Numbered from the stretch's first letter, positions 17,478-26,826 are shown. The stretch: DNA of 64,000 nucleotides from an uncultured Ruegeria sp. (GCF_947500045.1 NZ_CANMQQ010000016.1:29555-93554); one strand, 5' to 3'. The notes: generated from the letters alone by a model not told the origin. Numbers and translations are program-made.

Positions 17478-18302
17478 ATGTTTCTGAAGAACCGCAACAT
17501 CTGGCTGCTGGCACCGGCGGTACTGCTGATCGGGATATGTTTCCTGTTCCCAGTCAGCTGGCTGTTGCAACGCAGCGTCTCTGAACCCGTCTGGGGTTTA
17601 CAGAATTACATCACTATCTTTTCAAAGACGATCTATCTGGGCGTGTTGTGGAACACCGTGGCCATTGCCGGGGTGACTACGCTCCTTTGCGCACTGATCG
17701 GCTTTCCAGTGGCCTATTCCATGGCCCATTCCAGCCCCTGGATTCGCAAAGTTCTGATCTTTTCGGTTCTGATTCCGTTCTGGACCTCCATACTTGTGCG
17801 TAGTTTTGCCTGGCTGGTGATCCTGCAACGTGGCGGCATCCTCAATGATTTCTTGGCAGGCATCGGCCTGATCGCCGAGCCGCTGGATCTGGTTTATAAC
17901 CGGTTCGGTGTATTGCTCGGCATGGTGCAGGTGCTGTTGCCCTTCATGGTCTTCCCGCTCTTTTCGGTGATAACGCGGATTGACGGCAGCTATTTCAGTG
18001 CCGCCACCAATCTAGGGGCCACACCTATCCGGGCCTTCTTTCGCGTCTACCTGCCGCTCTGCCTGCCGGGGCTGGCCACAGGGGCGATGCTGGTGTTTAT
18101 CATCTCGCTTGGCTACTTCATCACGCCAGCCCTGTTGGGCGGACGTGGCGATATCATGATCGCACAGCTGATCTTCGAGCGGATCGACGAATTTGGCGAC
18201 TGGCCGCTGGCCTCTGCACTGGCAATTGTGCTGCTGGTGGGCACGGGGCTGCTCTTTGTGCTGGTAAACGCACTCATCAAAATCCGCGGGAGGGGTATCT
18301 GA
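17478..18302 (+). CDS. Spermidine/putrescine-type ABC transporter permease (PotB-like)
   Basis: Inner-membrane permease of 274 residues with six hydrophobic segments and the EAA loop AATNLGATPIRAFFRVYLPL (about residues 175-194) that docks on the ATPase. GGAGG lies ahead of the start (TCTGGAGGCGCTGCGCC). Stop and next start share one base, so it is coupled to the second permease. Confidence 0.92.
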   Translation: MFLKNRNIWLLAPAVLLIGICFLFPVSWLLQRSVSEPVWGLQNYITIFSKTIYLGVLWNTVAIAGVTTLLCALIGFPVAYSMAHSSPWIRKVLIFSVLIPFWTSILVRSFAWLVILQRGGILNDFLAGIGLIAEPLDLVYNRFGVLLGMVQVLLPFMVFPLFSVITRIDGSYFSAATNLGATPIRAFFRVYLPLCLPGLATGAMLVFIISLGYFITPALLGGRGDIMIAQLIFERIDEFGDWPLASALAIVLLVGTGLLFVLVNALIKIRGRGI

Positions 18303-19105
18303 TGTTCCAATCCGAGCGTTTCTGGGGCGGTCTGCGCGGCGTTATCAATGTGCTGCTGGTCATATACATGCTTGCCCCACTGGTGGTGACGCTGGTGATC
18401 TCGTTCAGTTCGGCGCTATACCTGACCTTTCCACCACCCGGCTTTTCGCTGCAGTGGTATGAGAAGATGTTCAGCAACCCGACTTGGACGCGCGCCCTCT
18501 GGACGTCACTCAAGATACTGGTGCCCGCTGCGTTCATCGCCACGATCTGTGGCACTGCTGCCGCATTAGCGCTGAACCGGATGACCTCACGCTGGGCTTT
18601 GGTGATCCGGGGCGTGCTGATGGCACCCCTTATCATTCCGGTGATCATCACAGCCGCTGCCATTTTCGGTGTTTTCCGCATATGGGGGCTTTACGGCACG
18701 CTGCACGGGTTGATCATCGCCCATGTCATCCTGACGCTGCCCTTCGTCCTGTCCACCGTCAGCGCCAACCTTGCCGTCTTTGACCGGCGGCTAGAGGATG
18801 CAGCGATGAATTGCGGTGCCACGCCCTGGATGACATTCCGGCGGGTGACACTACCGCTGATCTCGCCTTCGGTCATGTCGGGCATGCTCTTTGCCATGGT
18901 GATCTCGTTTGACGAGTTGATCGTCTCGCTCTTCCTGTCGACGCCGCGCGTGCGGCCCGTCACTGTGCAGATGTGGTCTAATATCAAGGGTGACACGGAC
19001 CCGACCATCGCTGCCATCGCCACCGTGTTGTTTATGTTTTCGCTCCTCGCCCTATTGATGGATGGCATCGCACGCCGCCGCTCGGGCCAGGCACCTGGAC
19101 TTTGA
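18302..19105 (+). CDS. Spermidine/putrescine-type ABC transporter permease (PotC-like)
   Basis: Second permease, 267 residues, six hydrophobic segments, with the coupling loop DAAMNCGATPWMTFRRVTLP (about residues 165-184) and the PotC-typical region FDELIVSLFLSTPRVRPVTV. It forms the heterodimeric channel with the preceding permease. The ATPase gene follows after 11 bases. Confidence 0.92.
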   Translation: MFQSERFWGGLRGVINVLLVIYMLAPLVVTLVISFSSALYLTFPPPGFSLQWYEKMFSNPTWTRALWTSLKILVPAAFIATICGTAAALALNRMTSRWALVIRGVLMAPLIIPVIITAAAIFGVFRIWGLYGTLHGLIIAHVILTLPFVLSTVSANLAVFDRRLEDAAMNCGATPWMTFRRVTLPLISPSVMSGMLFAMVISFDELIVSLFLSTPRVRPVTVQMWSNIKGDTDPTIAAIATVLFMFSLLALLMDGIARRRSGQAPGL

Positions 19106-19116
19106 GGATTTGACCA

Positions 19117-20190
19117 ATGACTGACCCGATCCTGCAACTCAGCGACATCGGCAAGGCCTATGGCCCGGTTAATGCCGCACGCGACATCAACCTTGACGTA
19201 GAACCCGGTGAGTTTGTCACTTTCCTTGGCCCTTCCGGGTCAGGCAAGACCACGACTCTGATGATGGTGGCAGGCTTTACTGCGCCGACACAGGGCAACA
19301 TCCAGCTGGAAGGTAAGCCGCTTGATCCGATCCCGGTCTGGAAGCGTGATATCGGCATGGTCTTTCAGCATTACGCCCTGTTTCCACATATGTCGGTTGC
19401 GCAGAACGTAGCCTTCCCATTGGAAATGCGCGGTGTGGCCAAAGAAGATCGCCGTAAAAAGGTTGAAGAGGCGATGGAAATGGTCGGCCTGGCCGGATTT
19501 GGTACCCGCCTGCCGAAAGAGCTGTCGGGCGGGCAGCAACAGCGTGTGGCACTGGCCCGCGCCATGGTGTTCAAGCCACGCCTGTTGTTGATGGATGAAC
19601 CGCTGGGCGCGCTCGACAAGAAGCTGCGCGAACATATGCAGCTGGAAATCATGCACCTGCACAAGAACCTTGGCGCAACTGTCCTTTACGTCACCCACGA
19701 TCAAGAAGAAGCGCTTGTCATGTCTGACCGGATCGCCGTTTTCAATGCGGGCCGGATCGAACAGATCGGTACACCGCGCGATCTGTACGAGGCTCCGCAA
19801 ACCAAATTCGTTGCCGATTTCATCGGAGAGACCAATTTTGTCTCGGGCACGGTCGAGGCGGTCAATGGCAGCGTGGCAAAGGTACGAGGCCTTGATGGGC
19901 AACTCAGCACCCAGTTGGCCGAAGGCAGCCGCGCTGTGCTGGCTATCCGGCCCGAGCGACTGCACGTTCTGGGTGGCGACGCCTCAGGGGATGACAACAG
20001 CCTAACGGGCACGGTCAAAGAGCTGATCTATCTGGGCCAGTCGCGCAAGGCGATCATCGCGCTTGAAGACGGCACCGAAGTGACCGCGCTGGAACAGGCC
20101 GCACAGGCCGAGGCGACGGCGCTGGAAATGGGGGCACAGGCAACACTTGGTTTTCGTTCAAGTGACGCTCGGATCCTAGCTGATGTTTGA
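19117..20190 (+). CDS. Spermidine/putrescine-type ABC transporter ATP-binding protein (PotA-like)
   Basis: ATPase of 357 residues: Walker A GPSGSGKTT (about residue 34), Q-loop VFQHYALFPHMSV, signature LSGGQQQRVALARAM, Walker B LLLMDEPLGALD, H-loop VTHDQEEAL, then a C-terminal TOBE regulatory domain (about residues 270-350, containing LAIRPERLHV). The stop overlaps the start of the alpha/beta hydrolase by 8 bases, showing the hydrolase belongs to the same transcript. Confidence 0.93.
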   Translation: MTDPILQLSDIGKAYGPVNAARDINLDVEPGEFVTFLGPSGSGKTTTLMMVAGFTAPTQGNIQLEGKPLDPIPVWKRDIGMVFQHYALFPHMSVAQNVAFPLEMRGVAKEDRRKKVEEAMEMVGLAGFGTRLPKELSGGQQQRVALARAMVFKPRLLLMDEPLGALDKKLREHMQLEIMHLHKNLGATVLYVTHDQEEALVMSDRIAVFNAGRIEQIGTPRDLYEAPQTKFVADFIGETNFVSGTVEAVNGSVAKVRGLDGQLSTQLAEGSRAVLAIRPERLHVLGGDASGDDNSLTGTVKELIYLGQSRKAIIALEDGTEVTALEQAAQAEATALEMGAQATLGFRSSDARILADV

Positions 20191-20974
20191 ACGGAATGCC
20201 GATGTCGCGCTAAATGTCAGCGATGAGGGCAGCGGCGCGCCAGTGTTGCTGATCCATGGCGTTGGGGCAGATCTTGAAAGCTGGGACGGTGTGCTGACGC
20301 ACATGTCGCCGGACCGCCGCTATATTCGCTATGACCAACGTGGGCATGGGCTGTCGCGGCGCACGCCGGGGCCTTATTCGCTGGACGATCTCTCGGGTGA
20401 TGCCGTGGCGTTGCTGGATCACCTTGGGCTGGCTCGTGCCTCGATCGTGGGCTTCTCGCTGGGCGGGTTGGTGGCGCAGTCGATTGCACTGAACCACCCC
20501 GACCGGGTGGCCAGCCTGACACTGGTTTCGACCGTCGCCGGGCGGACAGCGGAAGAGCAGACGCGCGTGGATGCCCGCGCCGAGACATTGGCGCAAGAGG
20601 GCGCGCTGACCCATCTGTCCAATGCCGTGGACCGCTGGTTCACACCTGAATTTGTCGCCACTCATCCCGAGGTGCTGGAGGCACGCCGCCGCAAATCCAT
20701 GCTCAACGATCCCGATTGCTACGTCGCGGCCTACCGCGTGCTGGCGGGCAGTGATCTGGGCGATCAATTGCATCGCATCACTGTGCCCACACAAATCATG
20801 ACCGGAGAGAATGATATCGGGTCAAACCCGCGCATGTCGCGGTTCATCCATGACCGGATTACCGGGTCCGAACTGCATATCCTGCCGCGACTGAAACATT
20901 CTGTCCTGTTGGAAGCCCCTGACCAGATCGGCGGGCTGATCGAACCCTTCCTTGCAAAATACATCGACCGCTAA
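20183..20974 (+). CDS. Alpha/beta-fold hydrolase
   Basis: 263-residue cytoplasmic hydrolase resembling 3-oxoadipate enol-lactonases and related esterases. The oxyanion region LLIHGVGADLESW, the nucleophile elbow GFSLGG (Ser about residue 92) and the C-terminal histidine in RLKHSVLLEAPD are visible. Its start lies inside the end of the ATPase gene, so expression is coupled to transport. It could hydrolyse an ester, lactone or amide produced by the monooxygenase (for example after a Baeyer-Villiger type step); that is inference. Confidence 0.88.
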   Translation: MFERNADVALNVSDEGSGAPVLLIHGVGADLESWDGVLTHMSPDRRYIRYDQRGHGLSRRTPGPYSLDDLSGDAVALLDHLGLARASIVGFSLGGLVAQSIALNHPDRVASLTLVSTVAGRTAEEQTRVDARAETLAQEGALTHLSNAVDRWFTPEFVATHPEVLEARRRKSMLNDPDCYVAAYRVLAGSDLGDQLHRITVPTQIMTGENDIGSNPRMSRFIHDRITGSELHILPRLKHSVLLEAPDQIGGLIEPFLAKYIDR

Positions 20975-20990
20975 CTTGAAAGACCACACT

Positions 20991-21593
20991 ATGACCCCCG
21001 AAGTCCGAAAATATGTTGCCTTTGTTGAAGATGTCCTGATCGAAGGCCACAAGCCTGCAGACCCCCCCCTGCGCATGGCGGCCGTAGCCGCTGTGCTTCG
21101 TAATCCTTGGGCAGGCCGCTTTGTCGAGGATCTGCGCCCCGAAATCCACGCCTTTGCCCCCGTACTGGGCAAAGAGATGGTGGAGCGCCTAATGCCGCTG
21201 ATCGGTGGAGGCGAGAATGTCGAGGCCTTTGGTAAAACCGCTATCGTTGGCGTGAATGGCGAGATCGAGCACGGTTCGGCGCTCATCCACACGCTGCGAT
21301 ACGGTAATTTTCTGCGTGATGCAGTGCAAAGCAGTGGGTTTATCCCCTTTACCAACAAACGCGGTGGGCCGGGCAATTCAATTACGTTCCCGCTGCGCCA
21401 TATTTCCAAGGGTGGGGCGCGGTCTCATTTCATGACGGTGGAATTCAACATCCCCGATGCCCCCGGCCCGGATGAGATTCTGATCGCCATCGGCGTCGCC
21501 AATGGCGGGCGGCCGCATCATCGCATCGGAGACCGCTACCAGGATATGGAAGAGCTGGACCACGATCAGACAGTGCGCCCCGACAACACCTGA
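20991..21593 (+). CDS. DUF1185 / 'amino acid synthesis' family protein (PF06684)
   Basis: 200-residue protein from the ATG at 20991, 16 bases after the hydrolase stop; the open frame reaches back to 20952 but overlaps the hydrolase. The sequence (RKYVAFVEDVLIEGHKP, GKTAIVGVNGEIEHGSALIH, GGPGNSITFPLRHISKGG) is characteristic of PF06684. Crystal structures of this family are known to show a variant chorismate-mutase-like fold, but no reaction has been firmly assigned. It is the last gene of the flavin-monooxygenase/ABC operon and therefore a candidate late-step enzyme of that pathway. Confidence 0.82.
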   Translation: MTPEVRKYVAFVEDVLIEGHKPADPPLRMAAVAAVLRNPWAGRFVEDLRPEIHAFAPVLGKEMVERLMPLIGGGENVEAFGKTAIVGVNGEIEHGSALIHTLRYGNFLRDAVQSSGFIPFTNKRGGPGNSITFPLRHISKGGARSHFMTVEFNIPDAPGPDEILIAIGVANGGRPHHRIGDRYQDMEELDHDQTVRPDNT

Positions 21594-21630
21594 GCTGAGG
21601 CTTCTGAGCCAAGGCGCTACCGGGAAAACC

Positions 21631-21674
21631 GCGGCCCTCGCTGAACAATTAGTTTTTCGACTGGCGAGGGTCGC
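21631..21674. terminator. Bidirectional terminator-like hairpin between convergent operons
   Basis: GCGGCCCTCGC and GCGAGGGTCGC pair as an 11-bp stem with one G-T wobble around a 22-base loop. It sits between two converging operons (stop codons at 21593 and 21687). On the plus strand it is followed by GTTTTCTT, a modest T-rich stretch. Confidence 0.55.
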
Positions 21675-21686
21675 AGCAAAGTTTTC

Positions 21687-22247
21687 TTAAACCCGGTCAT
21701 TTCCTTCCCAGGCCATGGCCTGCAGCAGTTCGTCCAGTGGCGTGTCGAACATGCGTGCATAGGTGTTTGACAGCGCTTTCATCGAAATCCCGATTAAAAC
21801 CTCTGCCGCTTGGTCCCGTGTGAACCCATGGCTTGTGAATTCGCTCAGCGCCGACTCTTCGACCTTGCCGCGCGATGCAATGGCGGCTTCGGTAAAGCTG
21901 CGCAGCGCCTGCAGTCGGGCGTCTTCGATGGCAGCCCCGTCACGGATGGCATTAATTGAACCCTTGTCCAGTTTCGCCATACGAGCGCCCGAGGAATGTG
22001 CGGCGACGCAGTAGACACATCCGTTTCGCACACTGGCCGTCAGCAGAACCAACTGTTGTTCTGCAGGCGTAAAGCTGGTCCCGCCAAATCGGTCTGACAA
22101 CATCAGATAGGTATCCAGAACGCCCGGCACACCAGCCATCTGACGATACAAGTTGGGCAGGAAACCACCCATCTTCTTTTGAACAGCCTCCAGCAAAGGC
22201 CGGGCCCCTTCAGGTGCATTTTCTGCTGTATAGAGTTCAGCACTCAT
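21687..22247 (-). CDS. Carboxymuconolactone decarboxylase/AhpD-like protein
   Basis: 186 residues from the ATG at 22247, which has AAGGA six bases upstream and overlaps the ligase stop by four bases. The AhpD-type motif CVYCVAAH (Cys-x2-Cys-x3-His, about residues 77-84) is intact, which in relatives supports peroxidase/thiol chemistry or decarboxylation. The rest is helical (LTASVRNGC, LSNTYARMFDTPLDELL). It is the last gene of the leftward aromatic operon; its role there is not known, but protection from peroxide made by the flavin monooxygenase is one option. Confidence 0.82.
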   Translation of the reverse strand: MSAELYTAENAPEGARPLLEAVQKKMGGFLPNLYRQMAGVPGVLDTYLMLSDRFGGTSFTPAEQQLVLLTASVRNGCVYCVAAHSSGARMAKLDKGSINAIRDGAAIEDARLQALRSFTEAAIASRGKVEESALSEFTSHGFTRDQAAEVLIGISMKALSNTYARMFDTPLDELLQAMAWEGNDRV

Positions 22248-23809
22248 GACTTTTCCTTTTGATTTTGTACGATTTCTATCAAAGCACCTCGCATGATTTT
22301 GCGGGTGGGCGTCGCAGGAAGTTCGTTGAGGATCAACAGATCTTCCGGCCATTTGTATTTTGCAACACCGGCCCTCTCCAGCCGGGCGGTTACGCTCTCC
22401 AGTGCAAGTTCACCCCCCGGGGCAAGTTGTACACAAAGACATCCTTTTTCACCCAAGATCGGATCAGGGATGGGAATGATGGCGCATTGCTGGATGGATG
22501 GGTCGTTCAAGAGGATCTCTTCCATCTCCACTGGATTGAATTTGACCCCCCCGCGATTGATAATTTCCTTGGTACGGCCCGTAATCGACATGAAGCCGTC
22601 GTCGTCGATAATCGCCAGATCACCGGTTGAAAACCACCCATCGGCATCAAATGCCCTTTGGGTTTCCTCGGGACGGTTTAGATATCCGCCAAAGACCGAT
22701 GGGCCGCGCACCTGTAATGCACCTTCTTCACCGGCAGAAAGCGGTGTTCCCGCATCGTCGACAACCCGCAATTCGGTGTTTGGAACCGCCTTTCCAGCCG
22801 TTGAGAACCGTTTGTCTTCCGGGTCCGTCAGGCGTCCGAACGTACCGGCCTGAAGCTCGCTCATGCCCCACAGCTGGATGACCTTTCCCTCAGGCATGCG
22901 AGAGTCTATGGCGCTGGCTAGCGCTCGGGGCACGGTCGCGCCCGACAGGCACAGCAACCGGACCGAGGTTAAGTGGTCTGGGTGCAGCACTCCTTGCGCC
23001 TCAAACGGGGCGAAATGGGCCGGTGCCGCAAAAACATGGCTGGGCTTTGTGTTTTGCAGGTCCTCCAGCACGGTTTTTGGATCAAACGCAGGTAACAGGA
23101 TTATTGCTGCACCGCTTGCCAGTGCCAAATGCACCGTGAACAAGCCGTAAAGGTGGCTCATCGGGGCCAACGAAAGAATGCGATCATCCTGCCCAACACC
23201 AAGTTCATGAGAGGACGACCGCGCGTTGTTGAGAAAACTGCGGTAGATATGGGGCACGCCCTTGGGCGCTGCTGTTGTTCCCGAAGTATATAGCAGCAGA
23301 TAACGGTCATCGGTTGCCACTGGCACAGCATCGGCTGCAGATACCTGCGTCTGCATCAGATCTGACAGGCTGGAACAGCCATCCGGCACGGGCCCTGCGA
23401 CAATGACATGGTTTAGCGCGGGTAACTGATCGCGAACGGACAAAATGTCTGCAGTACGGCTGTCCTTCGCGGCGTTTGTGGCAATAACCGCCTTGGCCGC
23501 CGAGTCTTTCAACAATTCACCCAGTTCTTTGCTGCGGTAGGGCATGTGCAACGTCTGAACAATCGCGCCACGGGCGGCGATGGCGAGAAACGCGATAACA
23601 AAGGCGCGTATATTGGGCAGTTGCACCGCAACCACGTCACCTTTGCCGATACCCAGCCCGGCCAATCCTGACTCAAGTGCCGATACCGCCGATGCCAGCT
23701 CGCCATAGCTCATGGCGCCGTCCATATCGACAAGCGCGGTGGCATCCGGGCGCAGGCTGGCTTGTGCGGCTAGCCAGTCGCCCAGAGTCTGATTGTTTTC
23801 AACGGTCAT
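22244..23809 (-). CDS. AMP-dependent acyl/aryl-CoA ligase
   Basis: 521-residue adenylate-forming enzyme that activates a carboxylic acid to its CoA thioester. The P-loop LLLYTSGTTAAPKGVPH, the A5-like WGMSELQAGTFG, the A7/A8 hinge STGDLAIIDDDGF and GRTKEIINRGG, and the C-terminal catalytic lysine region LPATPTRKIMRG are present. It lies 24 bases downstream of the bifunctional monooxygenase gene. It is a different subgroup from the second ligase at 37180-38799, so this island carries two ligases, perhaps for the ring acid and a ring-cleavage product. Confidence 0.88.
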   Translation of the reverse strand: MTVENNQTLGDWLAAQASLRPDATALVDMDGAMSYGELASAVSALESGLAGLGIGKGDVVAVQLPNIRAFVIAFLAIAARGAIVQTLHMPYRSKELGELLKDSAAKAVIATNAAKDSRTADILSVRDQLPALNHVIVAGPVPDGCSSLSDLMQTQVSAADAVPVATDDRYLLLYTSGTTAAPKGVPHIYRSFLNNARSSSHELGVGQDDRILSLAPMSHLYGLFTVHLALASGAAIILLPAFDPKTVLEDLQNTKPSHVFAAPAHFAPFEAQGVLHPDHLTSVRLLCLSGATVPRALASAIDSRMPEGKVIQLWGMSELQAGTFGRLTDPEDKRFSTAGKAVPNTELRVVDDAGTPLSAGEEGALQVRGPSVFGGYLNRPEETQRAFDADGWFSTGDLAIIDDDGFMSITGRTKEIINRGGVKFNPVEMEEILLNDPSIQQCAIIPIPDPILGEKGCLCVQLAPGGELALESVTARLERAGVAKYKWPEDLLILNELPATPTRKIMRGALIEIVQNQKEKS

Positions 23810-23833
23810 TGAACGTCCCTTTCCGCCATCCGG

Positions 23834-26191
23834 TCACTCTGAGGCAATATGTCTGCCGGGCGCAGCCTTGCGCTGCAAATCTTGAAGGCGCTCGCGGGAT
23901 TTCTCGGCTTCGCGGAATACCTGCATCGCACCGGCCTCGTATTGTTTGGCCCAGGCGCGGCGGTTCACAGCACCATACCACGCGGCAGCTTGGTGCGTGA
24001 AATATGGATTCCACATATGCGGACGCCCGACTGCCACCAGATCGGCACGGCGTGTGTGCAGGATGGTGTTGACCTGCGCCGCTTCGGTGATGGCGCCAAC
24101 TGCCATCGAGGCGATTTTGGGTACGTTGCGCACCGCCTCGGCCAGATGTGTCTGGAACATACGGCCATAAACCGGTTCCTGATCAGAGACAGTCTGGCCA
24201 GCCGACACATCGATCAGATCGCATCCTGCTGCGCTGAAGACTTCGGCGATGTGCAGCAGATCATTCTCTGACAGACCGCCTTCTTTCCAGTCGGTGCCCG
24301 AAACACGGATGGCCATCGGCCGTTCTGTGGGCCATGCGGCGCGCATTGCTTCGAACACCTCAAGCGGATATCGCATGCGATTTTCCAGGCTGCCTCCATA
24401 GTCATCAGTGCGGATATTGGTCAGCGGCGAAAGGAAGGACGCCAGCAGATAGCCATGGGCGCAGTGAAGTTCGATCATGTCGAACCCGGCCCGCGCGGCC
24501 CGTTCGGTCGCCTGCACGAACTCGGCCTTGATCCGGTCCATTCCGGTGCGGTCCAACTCGACCGGGACCTGATTTTCCCCATCAACCCATGGCAGGGGCG
24601 AGGCCGAAACCAAGGGCCAGTTGGACCCTTCATCGGCGATGGGGTAATCCATCTTCTCCCACCCCAATTGAGTTGAACCCTTCCGCCCTGCGTGGCCAAG
24701 CTGCAATGCAATCTTGGCGTCCGAGTGTTCATGAATGAACGCGACGATTTCCTTCCAATCGCTTTCATGCTGATCAGTCCACAGGCCCGGGCATCCCAGC
24801 GTGATCCGGGCGTCGGGGGATGGGCAAGTCATTTCCGTATAGATCAGGCCCATACCACCAGTCGCATGGCCACCATAGTGAACCTTGTGCCAATCGGTCA
24901 GATCGCCATTCGGCTTGGCAGAATATTGCGCCATTGGCGACATTACAACCCGGTTGCCGAGGCGCATATCCCGCAGTTTGAATTGCGAGAACATCGGTGT
25001 CGGACGTGTCTTCGTCAAATCCTCGCCCGTTTCACGCAGGTGACGCGCATACCATTCATCATCCGCTTTGCGCACAAACTCGGGGTCGCGGATAATCAGG
25101 TTGTCATAGGTAATCGACTTTGCCCGGCACATAACCACCATAGCGAACTGATAGGGTTCCATGTCCCAGGACCGGTCCATATGTTCGAACCAGGCCAGCG
25201 AAACATCGGCATTGTGTTGCGTGATTTGGCAGGGTGTCCGGCGCGCATCATCATAGGCCTTGAACGCTGCCTCGACATCCGTTTCGGCATGCTCCAACAG
25301 GGCGTCAGACAGGGATATGGCACATTCCATCGCCAACTTTGTTCCCGACCCGATGGAAAAATGCGCACTGGCCTTGGCGTCGCCCAAAATAACGATGTTG
25401 TCCGTGTACCAGTTCTCACAAAATACGCGGGGGAAGTTGCGCCAGTTCGACCTGTTCAGCATCAAAGGATGCCCTTGCAGCTCCTCAGCGAATATTTGTT
25501 CGAGCTTGCGCTTTGATCCTTCTTCATCAAAATCTTCAAATCCGTGCCCGGCCCATGTGGCTTCGTCCATCTCGAACACCCAAGTCGAGTGGTCTTTTTC
25601 ATATTGGTAGCAATGGGCAACCACGTACCCATGTTCGGTTTCGCGGAAGAAGTAGTTGAATTCTCCCATAGGTCGGGTTGAACCCATCCAGCAGAACTTG
25701 TTGGATTTCCAGACAACCGAAGGCTGGAACGCCTCTTTATACTGCTCGCGGATCGCGGAATTGACGCCATCGCCGGCAATGATCACGTCGGAATCGGCAA
25801 ACTGGGATTTCAAATTTGCCGCATCAATCTCGGCTCCGAACGTCATTTCGACGCCAAGTTCAACGCAGCGCTCTTGCAAAATGCGCAACAGGGTGTGGCG
25901 TGAGGTTCCGCAAAAACCGTTCCCGGCACAGCGCATCTCATGCCCTTTGAAGTGAACTGCGACATCATCCCAATAGGCGAACTCACCCCGGATGCGTTCA
26001 AATACCTGCTTATCGCGGCTTAGAAACTCATCCAGCGTTTCGTCCGAGAAAACGACGCCAAAGCCAAATGTGTCATCGGCCTGATTGCGCTCGAACACTT
26101 CTACGGTCCAGTCCGGTCGTGCCTTTTTGGTCAATAACGCTGTGTACAAGCCACCGGGACCGCCGCCGATAATCGAGATCTTCATGAGCAC
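23834..26191 (-). CDS. Bifunctional aryl-CoA flavin monooxygenase / old-yellow-enzyme (2-aminobenzoyl-CoA or salicylyl-CoA type)
   Basis: 785-residue two-domain flavoenzyme. Residues 1-380 are an FAD aromatic monooxygenase (GGGPGGLYTALL near residue 8, FGFGVVFSDE, and IVILGDAKASAHFSIGSG). Residues about 400-770 are an old-yellow-enzyme FMN barrel (MFSQFKLRDMRLGNRVVMSP, ELHCAHGYLLASFLSP, TDDYGGSLENRMRY). This fusion is the known layout of 2-aminobenzoyl-CoA monooxygenase/reductase, which hydroxylates and then reduces the ring, and of proteins annotated as salicylyl-CoA 5-hydroxylase. RidA, ECH and ACAD genes nearby favour the aminobenzoyl-CoA role by inference. An ATG six bases inside (residue 3) is an equally likely start. 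Divergent from MarR at 26311. Confidence 0.9.
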   Translation of the reverse strand: MLMKISIIGGGPGGLYTALLTKKARPDWTVEVFERNQADDTFGFGVVFSDETLDEFLSRDKQVFERIRGEFAYWDDVAVHFKGHEMRCAGNGFCGTSRHTLLRILQERCVELGVEMTFGAEIDAANLKSQFADSDVIIAGDGVNSAIREQYKEAFQPSVVWKSNKFCWMGSTRPMGEFNYFFRETEHGYVVAHCYQYEKDHSTWVFEMDEATWAGHGFEDFDEEGSKRKLEQIFAEELQGHPLMLNRSNWRNFPRVFCENWYTDNIVILGDAKASAHFSIGSGTKLAMECAISLSDALLEHAETDVEAAFKAYDDARRTPCQITQHNADVSLAWFEHMDRSWDMEPYQFAMVVMCRAKSITYDNLIIRDPEFVRKADDEWYARHLRETGEDLTKTRPTPMFSQFKLRDMRLGNRVVMSPMAQYSAKPNGDLTDWHKVHYGGHATGGMGLIYTEMTCPSPDARITLGCPGLWTDQHESDWKEIVAFIHEHSDAKIALQLGHAGRKGSTQLGWEKMDYPIADEGSNWPLVSASPLPWVDGENQVPVELDRTGMDRIKAEFVQATERAARAGFDMIELHCAHGYLLASFLSPLTNIRTDDYGGSLENRMRYPLEVFEAMRAAWPTERPMAIRVSGTDWKEGGLSENDLLHIAEVFSAAGCDLIDVSAGQTVSDQEPVYGRMFQTHLAEAVRNVPKIASMAVGAITEAAQVNTILHTRRADLVAVGRPHMWNPYFTHQAAAWYGAVNRRAWAKQYEAGAMQVFREAEKSRERLQDLQRKAAPGRHIASE

Positions 26192-26205
26192 GCCTCATCA
26201 TTTCC

Positions 26206-26256
26206 TTTAAGCTTGAAATTATGGTTTAGCACATTTTTCGAACATATCTAGAAAAA
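26206..26256. promoter_or_regulatory. Candidate MarR operators in the divergent promoter
   Basis: Between the divergent monooxygenase and MarR genes are TTTAAGCTTGAAAT (26206-26219) and an imperfect palindrome TTTTTC-N11-GAAAAA (26234-26256). MarR proteins usually bind palindromes of about this size in their own promoter. TTGAAAT also appears in the palindrome at 34329-34344 upstream of the beta-oxidation-like operon, and TTTAAGCT at 34122-34129, hinting at shared control. Confidence 0.4.
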
Positions 26257-26310
26257 AAGCTCAGTTGTGGTACGAAGGAGGAAACTGAAGCTGAAAAAGA
26301 TGATACGGAC

Positions 26311-26826
26311 ATGAATGAAAGCGGTGTCAAAGACAGTATCGAAGATCGGGACCCGCCAGAGTATCACCTTGCTGTGCTGAACCAAAAAATCCGAGAAATG
26401 ATGAACCTTGTCGTGCGTCCATTCGGGTTGAAGTTGACGGAGTGGCGGATTCTACAGTGCCTGCGACAGTTGAACACCCTGACGATCAACGACCTTTCAG
26501 AAATGGCGGTGATAGAACGAACTGTCACCAGCCGCTTGGTTGACAAATTGGTCGCACGGGAGCTGGTGGAAAAGACCAGTTTGCCGAATGACCGCCGTTC
26601 TATTCAGGTGGTTCTGACCAAAGCCGGTGCGCGGCTGGTTGATGAATGTGATGCAGCGGTTGCCTCAGCCCGAGGCGAGCTGTTTGCAGGGTTAAGTCAG
26701 AAGAACCTTCAAGCCTTCAATGCAACGCTTGTGCAGTTGCAGCAAAACGCGGCAACCGTTTTTCGCTCAAGAAGCGGTGGTGGCTTTGCTTCAACCCCTC
26801 AACCTAGGAAGACAGGTAACAGGTAA
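26311..26826 (+). CDS. MarR-family transcriptional regulator
   Basis: 171-residue winged-helix regulator. The core runs from about residue 15 to 145: LTEWRILQCLRQLNTLTIND, recognition helix AVIERTVTSRLVDKLVAREL, and wing TSLPNDRRSIQVVLTKAG. MarR proteins beside aryl-CoA pathways typically sense the aryl-CoA thioester and release the operator. It is divergent from the bifunctional monooxygenase operon by 119 bases, making that operon the first candidate target. GGAGG occurs about 30 bases before the ATG, too far to be the ribosome site, and the true initiation signal is unclear. Confidence 0.88.
   Translation: MNESGVKDSIEDRDPPEYHLAVLNQKIREMMNLVVRPFGLKLTEWRILQCLRQLNTLTINDLSEMAVIERTVTSRLVDKLVARELVEKTSLPNDRRSIQVVLTKAGARLVDECDAAVASARGELFAGLSQKNLQAFNATLVQLQQNAATVFRSRSGGGFASTPQPRKTGNR

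Noticed and set aside
24692..25516. 274-codon plus-strand open frame inside the monooxygenase gene
   Set aside because: It is antisense to the well-supported bifunctional flavoenzyme and shows no family motif; a shadow frame.
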